Below, one piece after another: positions 44,545 to 57,966 of a stretch of 64,000 nucleotides of DNA (the stretch's first letter is position 1; each line of letters begins with the position of its first letter). Origin of the DNA: Desarmillaria ectypa. Taxonomy: Eukaryota; Basidiomycota; Agaricomycetes; Agaricales; Physalacriaceae. The position numbers and the translations under genes were made by a program. The stretch covers positions 3,906,001 to 3,970,000 of the forward strand of contig JAUDYN010000004.1 in NCBI GenBank assembly GCA_030407005.1, given 5' to 3'. The notes below the pieces were generated by a model. That model saw only the letters and a program-made list of their open reading frames with translations, had not been told where the DNA came from and ran no database searches.

Positions 44545-46479
44545 TCACTTTTCGAACAATTTGATACCTTTCACTAAACCAACGCCTGCTCCCGCTTTGT
44601 CCGCATATGCCCATGTCCGCTCTTCCTTTCCGACGCCAAGAGAATCGAGCAGCTTCCGAGCCGTATCAGGAATGAAAGGCTGTAAACATATCCCAGCGAC
44701 ACGTAATGCTTCAACAGAAGTATTGAACGATGCCAGCGTAACAGCTGGAGAATCTCCGTTCCACGGCTCTACATCAGTCAGTATCTTATTCGCCTGTACA
44801 GGAAAAACCGAACGTCAGTGTGACGATGAAACTACGAGCAAGGGTACTAACCAATCTGACCACCTCCATTATTCGCTTTAAAGCATCCGAGACTTCGAGC
44901 GATTCTAAATCTTTCGCCACCTGGTTGGGGAGGATCTTCAAAGCATCGGAAAGAGGTTCATATCGACTGTCTTTAGCAGGTTTCAGAGCTCCGTTCTCCC
45001 TAGCGCCTTGGATAATCCCTCGTATCTTTGAAGAGGTTACGCGAAGGAGGAAATTGCCGAGGATATTCCGTAGCTCGGTTGTCTCTTTCTTCACTTGTGC
45101 GTCGGACCAGTCTAATCGGACAACATTAACCTCGACAGACGAGCTATGGCCGCCTAAGCACCCACCAACATCATCTCGAAAGTTGCCTCCCGCTATTGCC
45201 ATGTAGTATCGGACAGGGTCAACGCCATATGTGCCCATGACATCAAACGGGTCCGTGGTGTTTCCCAAAGACTTGGACATCTTCTTCTGAGACGACGTCC
45301 AGTGTGCGTGAGCAAGGAGTTGACGCTGCAGCGGAAGTTTGAGCGCTAACAAAATAGCTGGAAGATATATCGCGTGGAACCTATTAGCAGTCAGTCGTGG
45401 AGGTGGAGCCGGCTTGCTGTTAGCCGCACCTGACAATATCCTTTCCAATAATCTGAAGATCAACAGGCCAGCCATTGGAAAAGCCAGAGTCGGCGTTTTT
45501 CCAAGGGTATCCGATCGCAGTCAAATAAGATATCACTGCGTCTATCCAGACGTATATCGTATGCTCTGGGTCACCAGGTACCTCAATCCCCCAAGAGAGC
45601 CGCGAGCGTGGCCGGGAGATGGAGATATCTTGGAGCGGGGAAGACAAGATAGCGACAGTATCTGTGAGATATTGCTGAGGGAAAATGGACGTCGTGTGTG
45701 TCGTATAATGATCTAGCAGCGCTTCACGAAACGCCGACAAACGAAACATGTAATTCGTTTCCGTGGTATACTCGACGGGAGAGGACGTCTCTGTGGCTAT
45801 GGTCTGTGCTGGGGATCCCGGGATATGCGTTACGGCGCCATCTGGGTAGAAACATTCGTCTGTGATGGAATACCAACCCGAATACGTCCCTTTGTAAATG
45901 AGACCTTGGGCATCTAGTTCGCGCTATAGGCCATATTAGCAAGCACACGGCTTTGATGGAGAGCTTGCACACCCAAATGTGTTGTACCGCTTCCTCATGC
46001 GCATCCTCGCTCGTCCGGATAAATCGGGTATACGAGATGTTCGCGGTGTGGGACAACCGCTATCAAGTGTGTTAGCAGGAGCATAGCATGATATGGGAAT
46101 GGGGAACACACACGGAAATGGGTACTGAGCTTGTCACAGAACTCCTTTGGGGGGAGGCCCTTGGTCTGAGCGGCTTTCTGGATCTTCAGACCGTGCTCGT
46201 CGGTTCCGGTGACAAACTGTGCTGGTCGAGAGGGATCTTTGAGAGAATGATAGCGATAGTAGATGTCTGCTATCAAGAGGGAGTACAAGTGGCCTATATG
46301 AGGAACTTCGAATAAATGATATCAGCCTTGGCTCGGAATATATTTGAGATAACCTTACCTGCATTGGGGTAAAAGATGGGAGTAGTAATGTAGAAAGGTT
46401 TAGCCGTAGACACGTGGCGACATCCCAAAAATCTTGGACTCAAGAGGCGAAGAGGGTGTAAAGACAGTCGGCGGAACAT
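44545..46479 (-). CDS. MSM1: Mitochondrial methionyl-tRNA synthetase
   Basis: A class I synthetase charging mitochondrial tRNA-Met. It starts with an Arg/Leu/Ser-rich presequence ([19 protein letters not shown]), then [20 protein letters not shown] (HIGH motif, split from the N-terminus by a short intron) and [13 protein letters not shown]. The connective region follows ([15 protein letters not shown]), then VYVWIDA-like [40 protein letters not shown] (KMSKS) and DPVRYYMA. An anticodon-binding helical domain ends GIKLFEK. At least six short introns are needed. No C-terminal tRNA-binding extension is seen, in keeping with a mitochondrial form. Confidence 0.93.
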
Positions 46480-48697
46480 GTAACGTCTATTGATGGTTGA
46501 CAAAAAAAAAATTGCCACGTGATAACGCCGGCCCTCAATATGATATCCTTATTTGGGCATCACCGCTTCCGTCGGCTTGTCGGTACCAGCGTACGCGGCA
46601 GGATGTTCTTTGCCCAGCAGACCGCATACAGCGAGACTCAAGACGATACCATTTTTTAATTATTGATATAATTAATTCCACAGTACCATGTCTTGTGCAT
46701 CGAACATTCTCACAATCCTCCTGAAACTTCGCGAGAAGAGCTCCACGCTACCGCCACCCAAGACATGTCACCGCCCTTCAGAACAGCGATGTGAGAATCT
46801 TCCCTGCTTAGCGGCCTACGGACTCGTTCACCTAAATTGGTTCGATTGGGCTTTAGAAAGACCATTTCCGAAGTCTGGGATGCCGTTGGAGAATGCACCA
46901 GATACTTGAAGGACGGGTTCACAGTGATAAAGACCGTAAGAAGGTACGGGAAGGTATGCTTACCTCGGAAGCGAAAGACTGTGTTTCAAGTTGCCGCCAC
47001 CAATGCTGGTGAAGGAGCAAGTCGGTAGCCCAAATGGATAGAGTACCCAACGAAAGATCTACGAGAGAAGAGCGTCTTATCTCCCGAGGAAGAAAATGAG
47101 GGTGAGGATGTCGTGTTTTGTGATGGTCCCCATTGAAGGGCGAGTAACACGAGGCTCTTGAAGACGAAGACGTACTATGCCAGAGCCACAGAATCGAAGA
47201 TGTTCTTCCATGACAGCGTGACATTTAACAAGGCTTTCCTATAGCTGGTGCCCGTGGCAACTCTTTTTCACAGACCTCAGAAATCTTGACATGACGAAGT
47301 TTTAGCATAACAGTAGACGGCCTTCCAAGTTTCATCGTTCAGAATAGTTTGCCTTCTAAGCATCGGGGATCATTCATTTGACAGGCCAATGACACCCGGA
47401 TTCTAAGAGTGCTATTATGCGCCTATTGAGTTTCTAATGGTACAGGTAGATCGAAGCTATGGTGATCCTCATCAATTCCCATGAGAAAAGCCAAAAGATT
47501 TCACAGTACTGGACTCGAAGACCGGAAAGTGCCGGTTACTATCATGTCTGCAGATAGCAGAGGAAGAATTTCAGGTGAAACTCCAGAGTCTGGCAAGGGA
47601 GGGCATGGCATGACTTACGGTGGTGGAGTGCACCCGTAGCTCAGTGTATCAGAAGGGAGTTACTGTATCAATCAACGCCATTGCGGTACCGATGTGAAGC
47701 CCGGAGTCAAAATTCTCGCAATGGGCCACAAACAAGGGGGGATATCAATGAGCAGAAAGGTGGACCGCCTTGCTGTTGTCGCGACCATAGCAGCAGACAC
47801 TGAATGATCGGCGAGCACTTCCAGTGGCTGCTGCTGATGGAAGCCAGAGTCTCCGCGAGGTGATTAATCGGCGTGCTGCTGACATTTGTTCCTCGTTGGT
47901 GGGTTTGCGACTACGGATATCAGAGCCTTGTGAGAGGAAGCTCCTTCAATCACGGATTTTTCTCGTTGGGATTGAAACACGGCTATCCGGGAGACACCGA
48001 AACCGTCGTACAAGTTGCGTACAAGATCACTGTTGATGTTTTCTGCAAGGCCGAAGACCTAATATTAAAAACCATCCAGTGGTTCAGCTACTCGAATAGT
48101 CATAAGCAGCCTTAATCCTTGGAGGAAGTAAGAAACGTTACACGAACTTAATCCAAAGGCGAGTCTGACAAGCGGGCAGAATCCAGCCACTTGTCGAAGA
48201 AAACTTGCAGTACTTCAGAAGATGTCATCCTCTTCCTTATGTAAGGGTCTTCAATGCTTGTGCGCCCCTGAACGATGGAGTTGAAGCTGAGGCATCACGG
48301 CTATTGCCGGCTCATCCAAAAAAGGACATAGCCGCGCCCAGTCCGCCTCTTTCCCGTAGATGTTGACAATGACGTGCATTTTTTTGCAAGTAAAGGTAGC
48401 GCTTCCAACTCCATCACAGACCTACTTCAAATAGAGATCTCTGAACCCCTTTCACGCGCTCGAAGACAAGAAAAGTTGGTTTATGACGAAGGTTCGATGG
48501 TTATCCACCTCCTGTTAGAGATAAGAGCTTTGTTATTATATTTATGAGACGAACGAGAATAAATATTATTGCTACATGAGGCCTTTATACAATTGTAGTA
48601 ATTAGCCGATCCGGCATATATCATGACAAGGTAAAGGTATAATCTAACGATGGGGTGCTATACGACAATAATGACGTCGAAAGAGAAGAGACGAAGG
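46480..48697. other. Two-kilobase stretch without a supported gene
   Basis: Short frames on both strands (for example at 46710-46922, 46919-47224 and 47824-48115) show no family resemblance and no consistent splice pattern. The right part should include the 3' UTR of the phospholipase gene, and the left part the synthetase promoter. Confidence 0.4.
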
Positions 48698-51600
48698 CTA
48701 AGCAGTATCCGACACACCGATACGAACGAACAGTGTCGAGAAAAGATACTGCGACATCTGTGCATCATGCAAAGGAAGATGACGGTAGCCTACAATCTAA
48801 TCAGTAACGGTATCCACAGAAGAAGCCAAAGCGACTAACCCAACTGCAATGATCCAAGTGACGCACAAAAAACTGCCAATGGCTCCCCATCCTCCTGCCC
48901 ACCTTGCTTAACAGCAAAGCGAACGAACACCAGCTCTTTCATCTCCCCAGCGCACTCAAATGGTATACTCAGCTTCTCTTCCCATACGGGGTTGAACCCG
49001 TTGTTCTTCACCATATTTGTGCGAGGAGGCTTGCGTTGTTCCGGGCTGAGCGCAGTCCAATCTGGCACATGCACCGACACCTCTACATATGGATCCACCG
49101 ACCCCTTCTCCACGATCTCCCGCCCACTAGCATCCTTCGGCCGCGGCAACTGCTGAGCAGAGATGATAGTCACCTCAAGACGATGCTTCGTCCGTTTCAT
49201 AAGCATATCTTTATTTTGTGTCCGTAGGGCTATGGGTTTGAGGACGTATCCCGAGCGACCATTCCGCTGGAACATCGCCTGGTTAATCATATATCCCAAA
49301 TCTGATCCGAACATCAGCACGAAACTGGGATAAAACAAGTCCTGGCCTCACCGAATGTCTGCCAATTGAGGGCGACCAGCTGCACACCCGCATACCAGCA
49401 TCTATGCGGTTCGTAGTTGGTGGAGCTAACCCTCGACCCCTTGGGATATATCCTGACCAGATGATTGCGCGTATGCTTGATGAGATCAATCACCATATTA
49501 CTATCCTTCAAATATTTATTCACCGTGTTCTCCGATAATGAGAACATATGTTCAGGCGAGTACTCCTCCTTCTTATTAAGACCCCGACATTTAACGCCGA
49601 CTGTGTAAACCAGGAGATCAAGTAGCTTTTGTGACATTTTGATTTTTGGTGACGCTTCGAAGGAAGTCGTTGTCGCCATAGGGGAGGAAGGAGGGGAAAA
49701 TGCCATGGGACTCGGAGGCAACGTGACGGTTGAGGTGCCCGAGGGCGACCTGGAGTGCGACACAGGTCTGCCTGTTCTAGGTGATGTAGGTGATTGGGAG
49801 ACAGTACTAGGTATCCTTGGCGGTCTACCTATACTGCGGACTCGCTCCAGAAAGGTCGGCCTTGGTTGGAATTCCTGACTGTGTTCTGACATGGTATCAG
49901 ATTAAACTGTATTAAGATGGAAAAGAAGAGGTAGCTTACCCATCTTTATGGTGTCCGACTGCCACTGCTTCGGATTTCGCCAGTCATCTTCAGAGTCGTC
50001 TGTTGATGATGCGGAGATGTCTGTAAAAAGACCGCCATCTACTCCTTCATTACTGGAAATGTTGACATTTTTGGTCTATGGGCCGTTGGTCGTCAAAATC
50101 CAGAAGCCACACAAAAAATTTACCTTTAATAATATTTTCCCTTTCAACTCCTCCGGACTGGGAAGCATTTTAATTGGCTTGTCTGGTCGCTTCTGGACGA
50201 GGGCATCCCCAAAAACATCCAACATGATATCGGCAATCATGTCTTGTTGCTCAAGCCTGCAATGGACCTCGGCGGAGATTATGATGGGGTATGGAGAAGC
50301 GACGAAGCCATACTTCATGATAGCTTCACAGACCTCGCGCAGAGGTACTTTGGTAGTGAGTGTTTTGCCGTGGTAGACTACTGGGCTGTCATCGCCGTCA
50401 TATACATCCACTGCAGAAGAGTTAGGTCAGGACGTATATCGAATATCGCTATAGACTGTACCTTCAACGCTCCGACAACTGTGGAGTAGGGCACGGATGT
50501 ACCCCTCGATAGTGCTTGTTCCAACGAGCTGGTGGCCAACCAGATACGTGTTGTGCGAAGAAGAGATGTAATACTCTGACAAGGGACGTGTCATGTCATG
50601 ATGGATCTTCCTGTCGTGATCGGGCAAGGCTGGATTGTCGCTAGACATGAGGAAGTTGGTGAAAGATTTCCGAGACATGACCGGCTTGAGACAAGGATCT
50701 GAAGGTGTCTCCAAGGTCTTCTCCTCGCTTAAAGCGGGAGCTGTAGGTTCCACTGTAGCATACTTATTAAAGACGACTTGGAGTTCTGTTCGAGTGCGCG
50801 TAGACTACAAGCATATTAGTGAGAACTAGATAGATATTATTGATACCTACGAACATGTTGTTTCTCCCTCATGAAACTTTCGAATGCTCCGAAATCAAAA
50901 CAGCCGTCATTGACCTTACAATGCATGTTGTAAAGGCGGTCCAACTCCGGTCGCGACTTTAAGAGCTTGACAAAGAGCCTCCAATCGTTGAAGTCCAGGT
51001 AATCACGGTTATTCGAGTCGGCTTGCTGGGCCAAGTCAATAAGAGGAGACAGTAGCACATGGAAAGACTACCTTGAAGAGTCGGTAAAGATCATCCTGAC
51101 CAGTGTTGATTTGCAACCTCTTGCAGAGCTTTTCCACCTCTTCGAACACCAACTTCTGATCGCGTTCCTCGTCGGCACCTTTCCAGTAATGCTTATCCCA
51201 CATGGCCTGCCGCATCTCAACGTATCCAAGACCGCTCATCAATTCTTGACAGACAGCATGCAAGCGACGTAGAGTGTAATTCCACATATGAAATACATCC
51301 TTGGTAGGCACGACAACATGGAGGGTCTTGTAGTCACCATCAAGGATGTAGATGATAGTGAGCCACCGCTCTTCACATTCAGGCGCAAGTTGGAATTGCT
51401 GGCGATAATATCGAGCGTCGGAACCGGACCGTATTTCCTTGATAGCTTCAATAGGAACTATGAAACAGTCAGATAGGGACGTAAAATGTCGCTCCGAAGC
51501 GACGGAACACTGAAGTGAACTTGGAAAAACAGCGAGACTTTGGGATGCGTTCTGACGCTCTGCCACGTATTTCTTCATGAAGAAATCCGCTCGGAAAGAC

Positions 51601-52137
51601 TTTGGGCCAGAACGCGTCGCAAAATCTTGCAGTTTTGCACAAATTCTACAGCAGAGTCTCGGCTTGCCATAGCGAATAAAGCAGATGGAACGTACTATAT
51701 CGATGCACCTTTCCTTCCCAAACTATACGCCCCTGGTCAGGATCCAAACGAAAGACGACCTGTCTGCGCTTCTTGCTCGACACCTTTATCATCGGCGTTC
51801 CCTTCTGCAATATAAGTGGTACTTTCACTTCTAAATGTGACGTGTTTGCGCCCCGCTCATGCTTAGTATCCACTGTCTCATCCGCGGTATGGGCATGCGT
51901 CAAGACGGGCTTCTCGATGTCGAATTCGCCATCCTGCGTCCTCGGGGAAATAGAAAGCGATCGCGACCGCACCATGCTGTTGAATTTTCGACGTATCGAA
52001 GCGCCCAGTTTGTTGGAGCGCTTGCCCGGAAACTTGGTAGGCTCAGGAGCAAGTCCATCGACTGGCTGACCCTTGGAATTGAGAACATTTGCGGCCCGTC
52101 GCAGAATATGATTCTGTTGAGGCGGGCGGTCAGTCAT
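48698..52137 (-). CDS. PLC1: Phosphoinositide-specific phospholipase C (delta-like)
   Basis: Hydrolyses PIP2 to IP3 and diacylglycerol. The N-terminus (MTDRPPQQNHILRRAANVL) is basic and Ser-rich. A PH-like segment follows (VPLILQKGTPMIKVSSKKRRQVVFRLD), then an EF-hand-like region (about 50837-51580). The X domain (50076-50760) has HDMTRPLSEYYISSSHNTY and VYHGKTLT, which contain the two catalytic His. The Y domain (about 49314-49560) has EYSPEHMFSLSE, LIKHTRNHLVRIYPKGSRVSS and VALNWQT. The C2 domain is at 48840-49340 (RLEVTIISAQQLPRP, then VDPYVEVSV). The frame appears to stop at 48835, but that stop lies in an intron. Splicing joins SLQLG to YRHLPLHDAQMSQYLFSTLF, the usual fungal PLC ending, with the true stop at 48698. 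Confidence 0.93.
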
Positions 52138-53956
52138 GGTGGCTACGAGAGAGGCATGGGCGCTCCGCGAAATGCAAGGGGTGTAATTATAAAGTGTTAA
52201 CCAGCGCTCTTGGGGTCTTGTCACGGACGGAGTCACACCAAGTCACGATTGTGATCGCAGTGTCACCCTTTTTGGACTTTGGATCGAGTCCAAAATAACT
52301 CCGCTTGTCTCCCTATTGCTCAACGAAATCATGTTCGAGTCATGTTCAGGTTTATGTGTCTATATAAAACGAGGTACTTTCCAGACTCAAGACTTAAGCT
52401 TGAAGTTTCGTTCCCACTGATGATGACCATCCGGATCGCAAAATAGCCAGGCCTTTCAAAACGCGGCAATTAGTTGTCACGGAGGTTCTAGGTACCACAC
52501 TTATGAGGCGACACACATTTAGGAAAGATTTAGGATCATCATCATAAAAGAATGTCCTGTGGCCGTTCACTTATCTCGTTCGGTGCAAGAGTACCTCCTA
52601 CGACTGTAAATATATAGTATGTTCTTTTCTTGTCTCCTTTCTTCAATTGTAACTCTTTGGAAGCACATAAGGGATGGGGTGCGAGCCGAACGTACCATGC
52701 TGAGCTGCAGGTATTTTTGGTTCTCTTTCCTTGATGAACTATGCAGAGTCCGGGGTTTCTCGTGAGTAGTATGACCTTAAACTCCGTAAGTTGATGTAAC
52801 TTGCCGCTGACCGAGCTCAGCGGACTCTGGCGTGCTACCTGGACGTCCCGATTGGGCAATCACCGCCTCGGCCCTTGCATCAAAACAGCGGTATCTATGC
52901 AATGCACGTGCGCTGCCTCCTGGCGAGCGATATCTTCGTTGGTACATACAAGACACTCCTTTGCCCGGATGCTGTGTGCACGCGCATATATAAAGCTTTT
53001 CACATCTATATAGGTACCTATCGCAATCCAGAATGCTCGAAATCACCAAGTCCGACATTGTGATACCAGTGAGGCCATGCCAGCTGTATGGCGACCTTCT
53101 GAAGCTTTGCGGCTTGTTCATCCCTCGATCACGGGCTGATCCACAAGGATAGTTTTGGAGGAAGTCATCAGCGACATCACACATTTGTGGTTACCTCTAT
53201 CTCGTGATTAGTGAATCAGACGCTCACAAGACTAGAGAAAATCTCTTGGCATCGTTTTTATTGCGTGGATTCTTGGTAGTCTCTTCAGCTCATGCTAAAT
53301 GTTCACACTCTTCTGTTCATCAAAGCAGCTTCTCTAAGGCAATACTATCACCGTCGATCATACAAAACATCTATGAACTCTCGACCCGTACAGCAGGCCA
53401 AGCCTAACTTGGGTACATGCTCGCTGATCGGATGAACAATTGATGCCTCCCTCTGACGAACAAGCACAATGGAATCAGCCATTATTTCGGATACCGGATG
53501 ATCTTTATTTTCACTGCTATGTATACGTCTCGCTGTGAACGATCTGATGGATGCATGCATTTAACGGCCTACAACCGGCATTTCATCCCTTCTTTTCCCA
53601 ACCATAATTCCTACCCGCCTCTCAAGCTTTCCCCTTCCCCCCATGTCGACGCAAGGTTCGTCCAGCTTTGCCTTCAGCTACTATACATTTATGACTTCTC
53701 CTTCTGCAGGGGTGTCTTCGCTGTGAGAACATCTGATAAACGAAAGCGAGGTTCGGCTAGGACACGCGTCATTCGAAACGGAAAGCCATCGCTGTATCGA
53801 CAATTTGTCCTCTATCTGTCTGTAGAGTCTATAGATATCAGTTTCAGTTGTTTCGACGTTAAAGCGTCTGTACCCAAGTACGTTATATGTTATGAGTGGC
53901 AACTGCGTTCGTTTATCAGTTCATTATCTTCTATATAGCTGGACTGTCTGTCGCTG
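52138..53956. other. Intergenic, no supported gene
   Basis: Contains the PLC promoter at its left end and that of the DUF6533 gene at its right. The internal short frames have no recognised homology. Confidence 0.45.
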
Positions 53957-55599
53957 ATGGCGGCTCTGGCCATAATGGAAAACAGCCCCACCGCTTTCCT
54001 TGCTGTCCGATATTCACCCAGTGCGTTCCCATAATCCCTTTTTTGTTTGCCTAACCCAAGTGTGTACGTAGCGGCTGCGGTATGCTTGATGATCTGGGAC
54101 CATCTCCTCACGCTCGATCAGGAAATAGACGCGATATGGATCTCCCGGAACAAAGGATACCTCCCCAAGCTCATTTATGTTCTGAACCGTTATTTTGCGG
54201 AGGGAGTGCTTTTGTACACGGCATATGGTGCGCGTAGGCCCTTCACATTATGGATCCAGGCTGATGCGGAGTAGTATGGGGTGTATATAGCCACAGCTTG
54301 TCTGATGCAGTGAGTTCCGGAATTCTTTTCGTCCAGTCCGATCACTCAGTCCAGCGTAGGAGTGAGGGATCCTCTCGCGACTTCCTTCCAGCCCCCTGAC
54401 GTCTCTTCCCTGCCAGTTGTACTCGGGTGCTATGGCTTTTCACTATGTCATCAACAGTGATGGTCGGGTTGCTTCAATGTAAGTTACACCTTCCTCGCAA
54501 TCACTTCGCACCTCAGCCACCTCCTCCAGTCATCATCGCAATGCGGGTATACAAGTCATGGGATAACCAAAAGAAAGCTGGTTACGTTCTTCTCGTGGCG
54601 TTCTCTATTTGCATCAGTGCTGCACTCATCCTTGCCGTTATCACTGTCACCATTTTCTTGAAGGCGAAAAGTAAGTCTGCTGCTTTCGTTTCGCGCTTTT
54701 TCTCGTGTAGTGACGCGCGTTCCGCGAAAGCGATACTTCACCTGAGTCAACGGCTAGGAAATGTGTGCTTCGTGATTGAAGGCTTACCGCGGACTGTACC
54801 GGCTCTTCTCGCGACGCTGGTATGAATCAATCCATTATTCACGCCAAGGACCGTTTTGAGAACAATATATCATGACAGCTCGCGTTCGACGTATTAATCG
54901 TCTTAATGGTTCTCTACAGGGCGCTCGAGAAACCTAGACGAACCCATATCGAAGCGATCAACTCCTTCCATCGTGATGGTGCCCGTCTTTACTTGGTGTG
55001 TCCCCTCATTCCACATTAATATCCGCTGACTGTCTCTTAGGGTGTATGCCGTATGTTGTTTCTCACCATCTTGCCTTGTCCATCAATGTTAAACGATTTC
55101 AGTCCTGTGGCTCCTGCTTCTGATTGTATCCATCATTTCGGAGAATGAGGTATGAACGCTCAATACAAAATGTCATCGTCTCATTGCTGTTTCTCACTAG
55201 CCCCATATATTCTTTTCAATATTGTGGTAAGAGTGGCAATTAGCTCTACAAATATAGGCTAATTAAGATCATTCATAGTGCATCTTGGGCTTTAAACACT
55301 AATATAGGCTGCCGTGTACATCTCCGTGTGGAAGGACTCAAATTTCTCGTGGGTGGCGAGATGCCCTTGTTCTTATACAGGAACACTGAACTTTATTACT
55401 GACGAAACGCTTACGATTGCACTTTTTATGTAATACCCATTACCCCTGTAGATATTTGATAGCAACACGTCTGTTTTGTGAGTTAAGAGAGCGATTCAAT
55501 AGTTGTTTGCAAGGCGATTTTGTCAATGAAATGGACCATAAGTTGACGACTTGGCGCGCGCGACTTGGAAATCACGAGATCGACGTCATTCAACCATAG
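53957..55599 (+). CDS. DUF6533 multi-TM membrane protein
   Basis: A basidiomycete membrane-protein family of unknown function, usually with about seven TM segments. The DUF6533 signature is visible in exon 2: VCLMIWDHLLTLDQEIDAIW, then YVLNRYFAEG. Later exons give MRVYKSWDNQKKAGYVLLVAFSI and ICISAALILAVITVTIFL. Next comes LAFDVLIVLMVLYRALE with a following cytosolic helix (INSFHRDGARLYL), then LLLLIVSIISENE. The last exon has YLIATRLFCELRERFNSC and ends HEIDVIQP. About nine short introns are required, and the region 54240-54480 could not be fitted cleanly, so internal damage cannot be excluded. ATG 53957 gives the usual short extracellular lead. Confidence 0.65.
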
Positions 55600-55760
55600 T
55601 TGGAAATTTGTGCTCTTCATAAAAGACGCGTCGCTATTCCTACTAATTGTAAGCCCGTCCCTCCTCTATGACGCACTTACTGACGATGGCGCGTACTTAT
55701 GATGACACGCTCGGACCAATTTCTGTTCCCGCTTTTTCGTCCTGTATTTGCCTCCGCTCG

Positions 55761-55768
55761 TATAAATA
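55761..55768 (+). promoter_or_regulatory. TATA box of an apparently orphan promoter
   Basis: TATAAATA followed by a long pyrimidine-rich tract (55785-55850), then ATGGCGGTTAGT at 55912, whose frame ends after seven codons. No continuing exon was found; the dispersed repeat begins 55 bases later. Confidence 0.4.
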
Positions 55769-55973
55769 CTTGGACCCGTGGTTCTTTCCTTTTTCCCTTT
55801 CCTCCATGTAGACATCTACCCTTCTCCTCCTCAATCACTATATTCACCATCTCTCGAAGTTTAGTGTTTCCTGCTCCCTGCAGGTTTCCACAAACCTATC
55901 GAAACAAGTTTATGGCGGTTAGTTCCGCAATCTGAATCTTTCATCATCCACAAAGACTCCGTCATAGGCCGAG

Positions 55974-56033
55974 TTTCGGGGATGTCGAGCATATGAAAGG
56001 GGCTTCGAGATCACCGAAATAGCCATGAACTAA
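55974..56033 (+). repeat. Dispersed repeat, copy 2
   Basis: Aligns with 16351-16410: shared blocks are GGGGA, TCGAG, TATGAAA, AGATC, AATAGCCAT and AACTAA, in the same order and spacing. It is located just after the orphan promoter and upstream of the G-alpha 3' end. Confidence 0.5.
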
Positions 56034-56579
56034 ACCATGATTACCAAAATTGCTCTCGCTCACAAGACACATGGCCATACGTGTCAGTTCTATGTAAACA
56101 GCTGTGTTTATATGCTTTGTTTTGAGTAGTGAGTAGCTGTAAGTCTACTCCACTTGCGCTCTGGCAACCTGCCGACTCTTGCTACCACCTTTATCCAAAA
56201 TGTTAAACACAATACCAATGTCCAAAGACTATATAAAGAGTATGCGTACACATATATGGGTACAAATCGTGAATACAAACAAATAAGTTAGCATATAATA
56301 TGAGCAATTATGCCTCAAATATACCAGGCCCATTACTTCCGCCCATCAAGAACTTCCACGAAAGGGCCCTACGACTCGGCCCGTTGTCCACATATGCGAC
56401 GTGACCCTCGGTTGGCCATCCAGTAGGAGAGGTAGGCATACGGGGAGTGTGCATAAAAGAATTCAAGAATTCTGTCAGAGAAACTGTCAACCATGCGCCA
56501 GCCGACAGCTAGAATACACATGCATGCATACCTCCTCAGTGTCAGACAAAGTCCAAAATCAAGAAAATGAGATGGCCAA

Positions 56580-57966
56580 TTACAGTATCCCTGAATCTTT
56601 CAATGCGTTCTGCAGTATTGTCTCTTTGACTGCAACAAAGACGAGTCTGACATTAGCGGTGTCGGTCGCTTGAGTCAAGCTGTAGACCAAATCAGTATGA
56701 GCCATCCATACGCTGGAGAATGGAAAAGCGCACTGTGGATAGACGCTCAGCCTCGCCCTATTTGCCTTCATGAACCGCCACAAAATATACTTGGCCGCTT
56801 TGTTGATATCTTTACCCCCCGGAAACTCGGGGAAGTAGCGCTCTAAAGGTATCTTTGGTATCTTCTTCTTGAAGACGTCGCTCTTGTTCAGAAATAGGAC
56901 GATGGATGTTCGGAGGAACCACCGAGAATTGATGACTGATTCGAATAACACGAGTGACTCAGCCATGCGGTTCTGTTCAGGGGTGAGGATGCCGAGGATT
57001 GATGAAGTAAAAAAAGAAAAACCCGCACCTGCTTTTTATCCTCCAACAGAACCTGGTCGTACTCGCTGATAGCCGTGCAAAAGATTATAGACGTCACACT
57101 CTCGAAGCAGTGTATCCACTTCCGACGCTCTGAACGCTGACCACCAACGTCAAACATGTGTATTCTGGAGATGATCGATCGATGAGCGAGAGGACGGGAG
57201 CAAAGAGATGAGAATGTGACTCACTGGAGTTGGCCCATGGTGAACCTGGTTTCTGTGATGGCGGTGGTGGTTGCTCTCGCGCGTAGGATATCTGTCTCTG
57301 TGGGCATGTATCCAGGCGCGCCGATACGAAGGACCTCTGTGAAAAAGCTGATGGAGGTGATTAGGAGGAATAAGAAGAGATGGAGGGTGGGACTGACTAG
57401 AAAGCACTGTCCATGAGATAAAAATCACTCGAGTGCTCGTCCAAGAGCTGCGGAATGGCACCGTCTTGGCAGAAGAGATGTATGGCATTGGCGATATCCG
57501 GGGAAAGCACGTCGTCCGGTCTCTCTATGCGATAATCGAGTATTCTGTCTGCGAGGGCCTGGGAGGAGGAGGGTAAGGATAACACTCGGGCAAATGAATG
57601 GAACGGACCTGATTCGACTCGTTGGCGCACTGAATGCCAATCTTGCGCATCATGAGGGCAATAGCCTGTGCTGAATCAAGAACATTCTTGTATATCGTCC
57701 CACGGTAGGAATCGCGCTCGTCGGCGGTAAAGCCTCCCTGGTGGATAATCTTCATCTGCTTGACAATGGTCGACTTTCCTGATTCGCCGGAGCCTGGGGT
57801 GATACGGTCAGCAACGGTTGGCATTGGCTGGATGATTTCTGCACGGACCCAAGAGCAAAATCTTGCATTCCTTCTTGAATCGTTTGCCGTCATCCTCGAG
57901 CTGTTTGTCGATCAAATCGGAACAGGCCTTCTCGTCCTGATTGGGCTGCGAGGTGCAGTTGCCCAT
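56580..57966 (-). CDS. G-protein alpha subunit, group III (Gpa2-like)
   Basis: GTP-binding alpha subunit of a heterotrimeric G protein. The N-terminus MGNCTSQ gives a myristoylated Gly2 and a palmitoylated Cys4. Switch and nucleotide motifs are all present: GSGESGKST (G1), [14 protein letters not shown] with the ADP-ribosylatable Arg (G2), [18 protein letters not shown] (G3), LFLNKSD (G4) and TQATDT (G5). The helical domain reads [18 protein letters not shown]. There are at least six introns, one splitting LLLG from SGESGK. The C-terminus LKDSGIL lacks the Cys at -4 that marks group I (Gi-like) and matches the endings of fungal group III, the class linked to cAMP and nutrient sensing. Group assignment rests on that tail and is fairly secure. 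Confidence 0.94.

Noticed and set aside
47634..47720. tRNA-like start with GTAGCTCAGT
   Set aside because: No B-box, T-arm or pairing acceptor stem follows.
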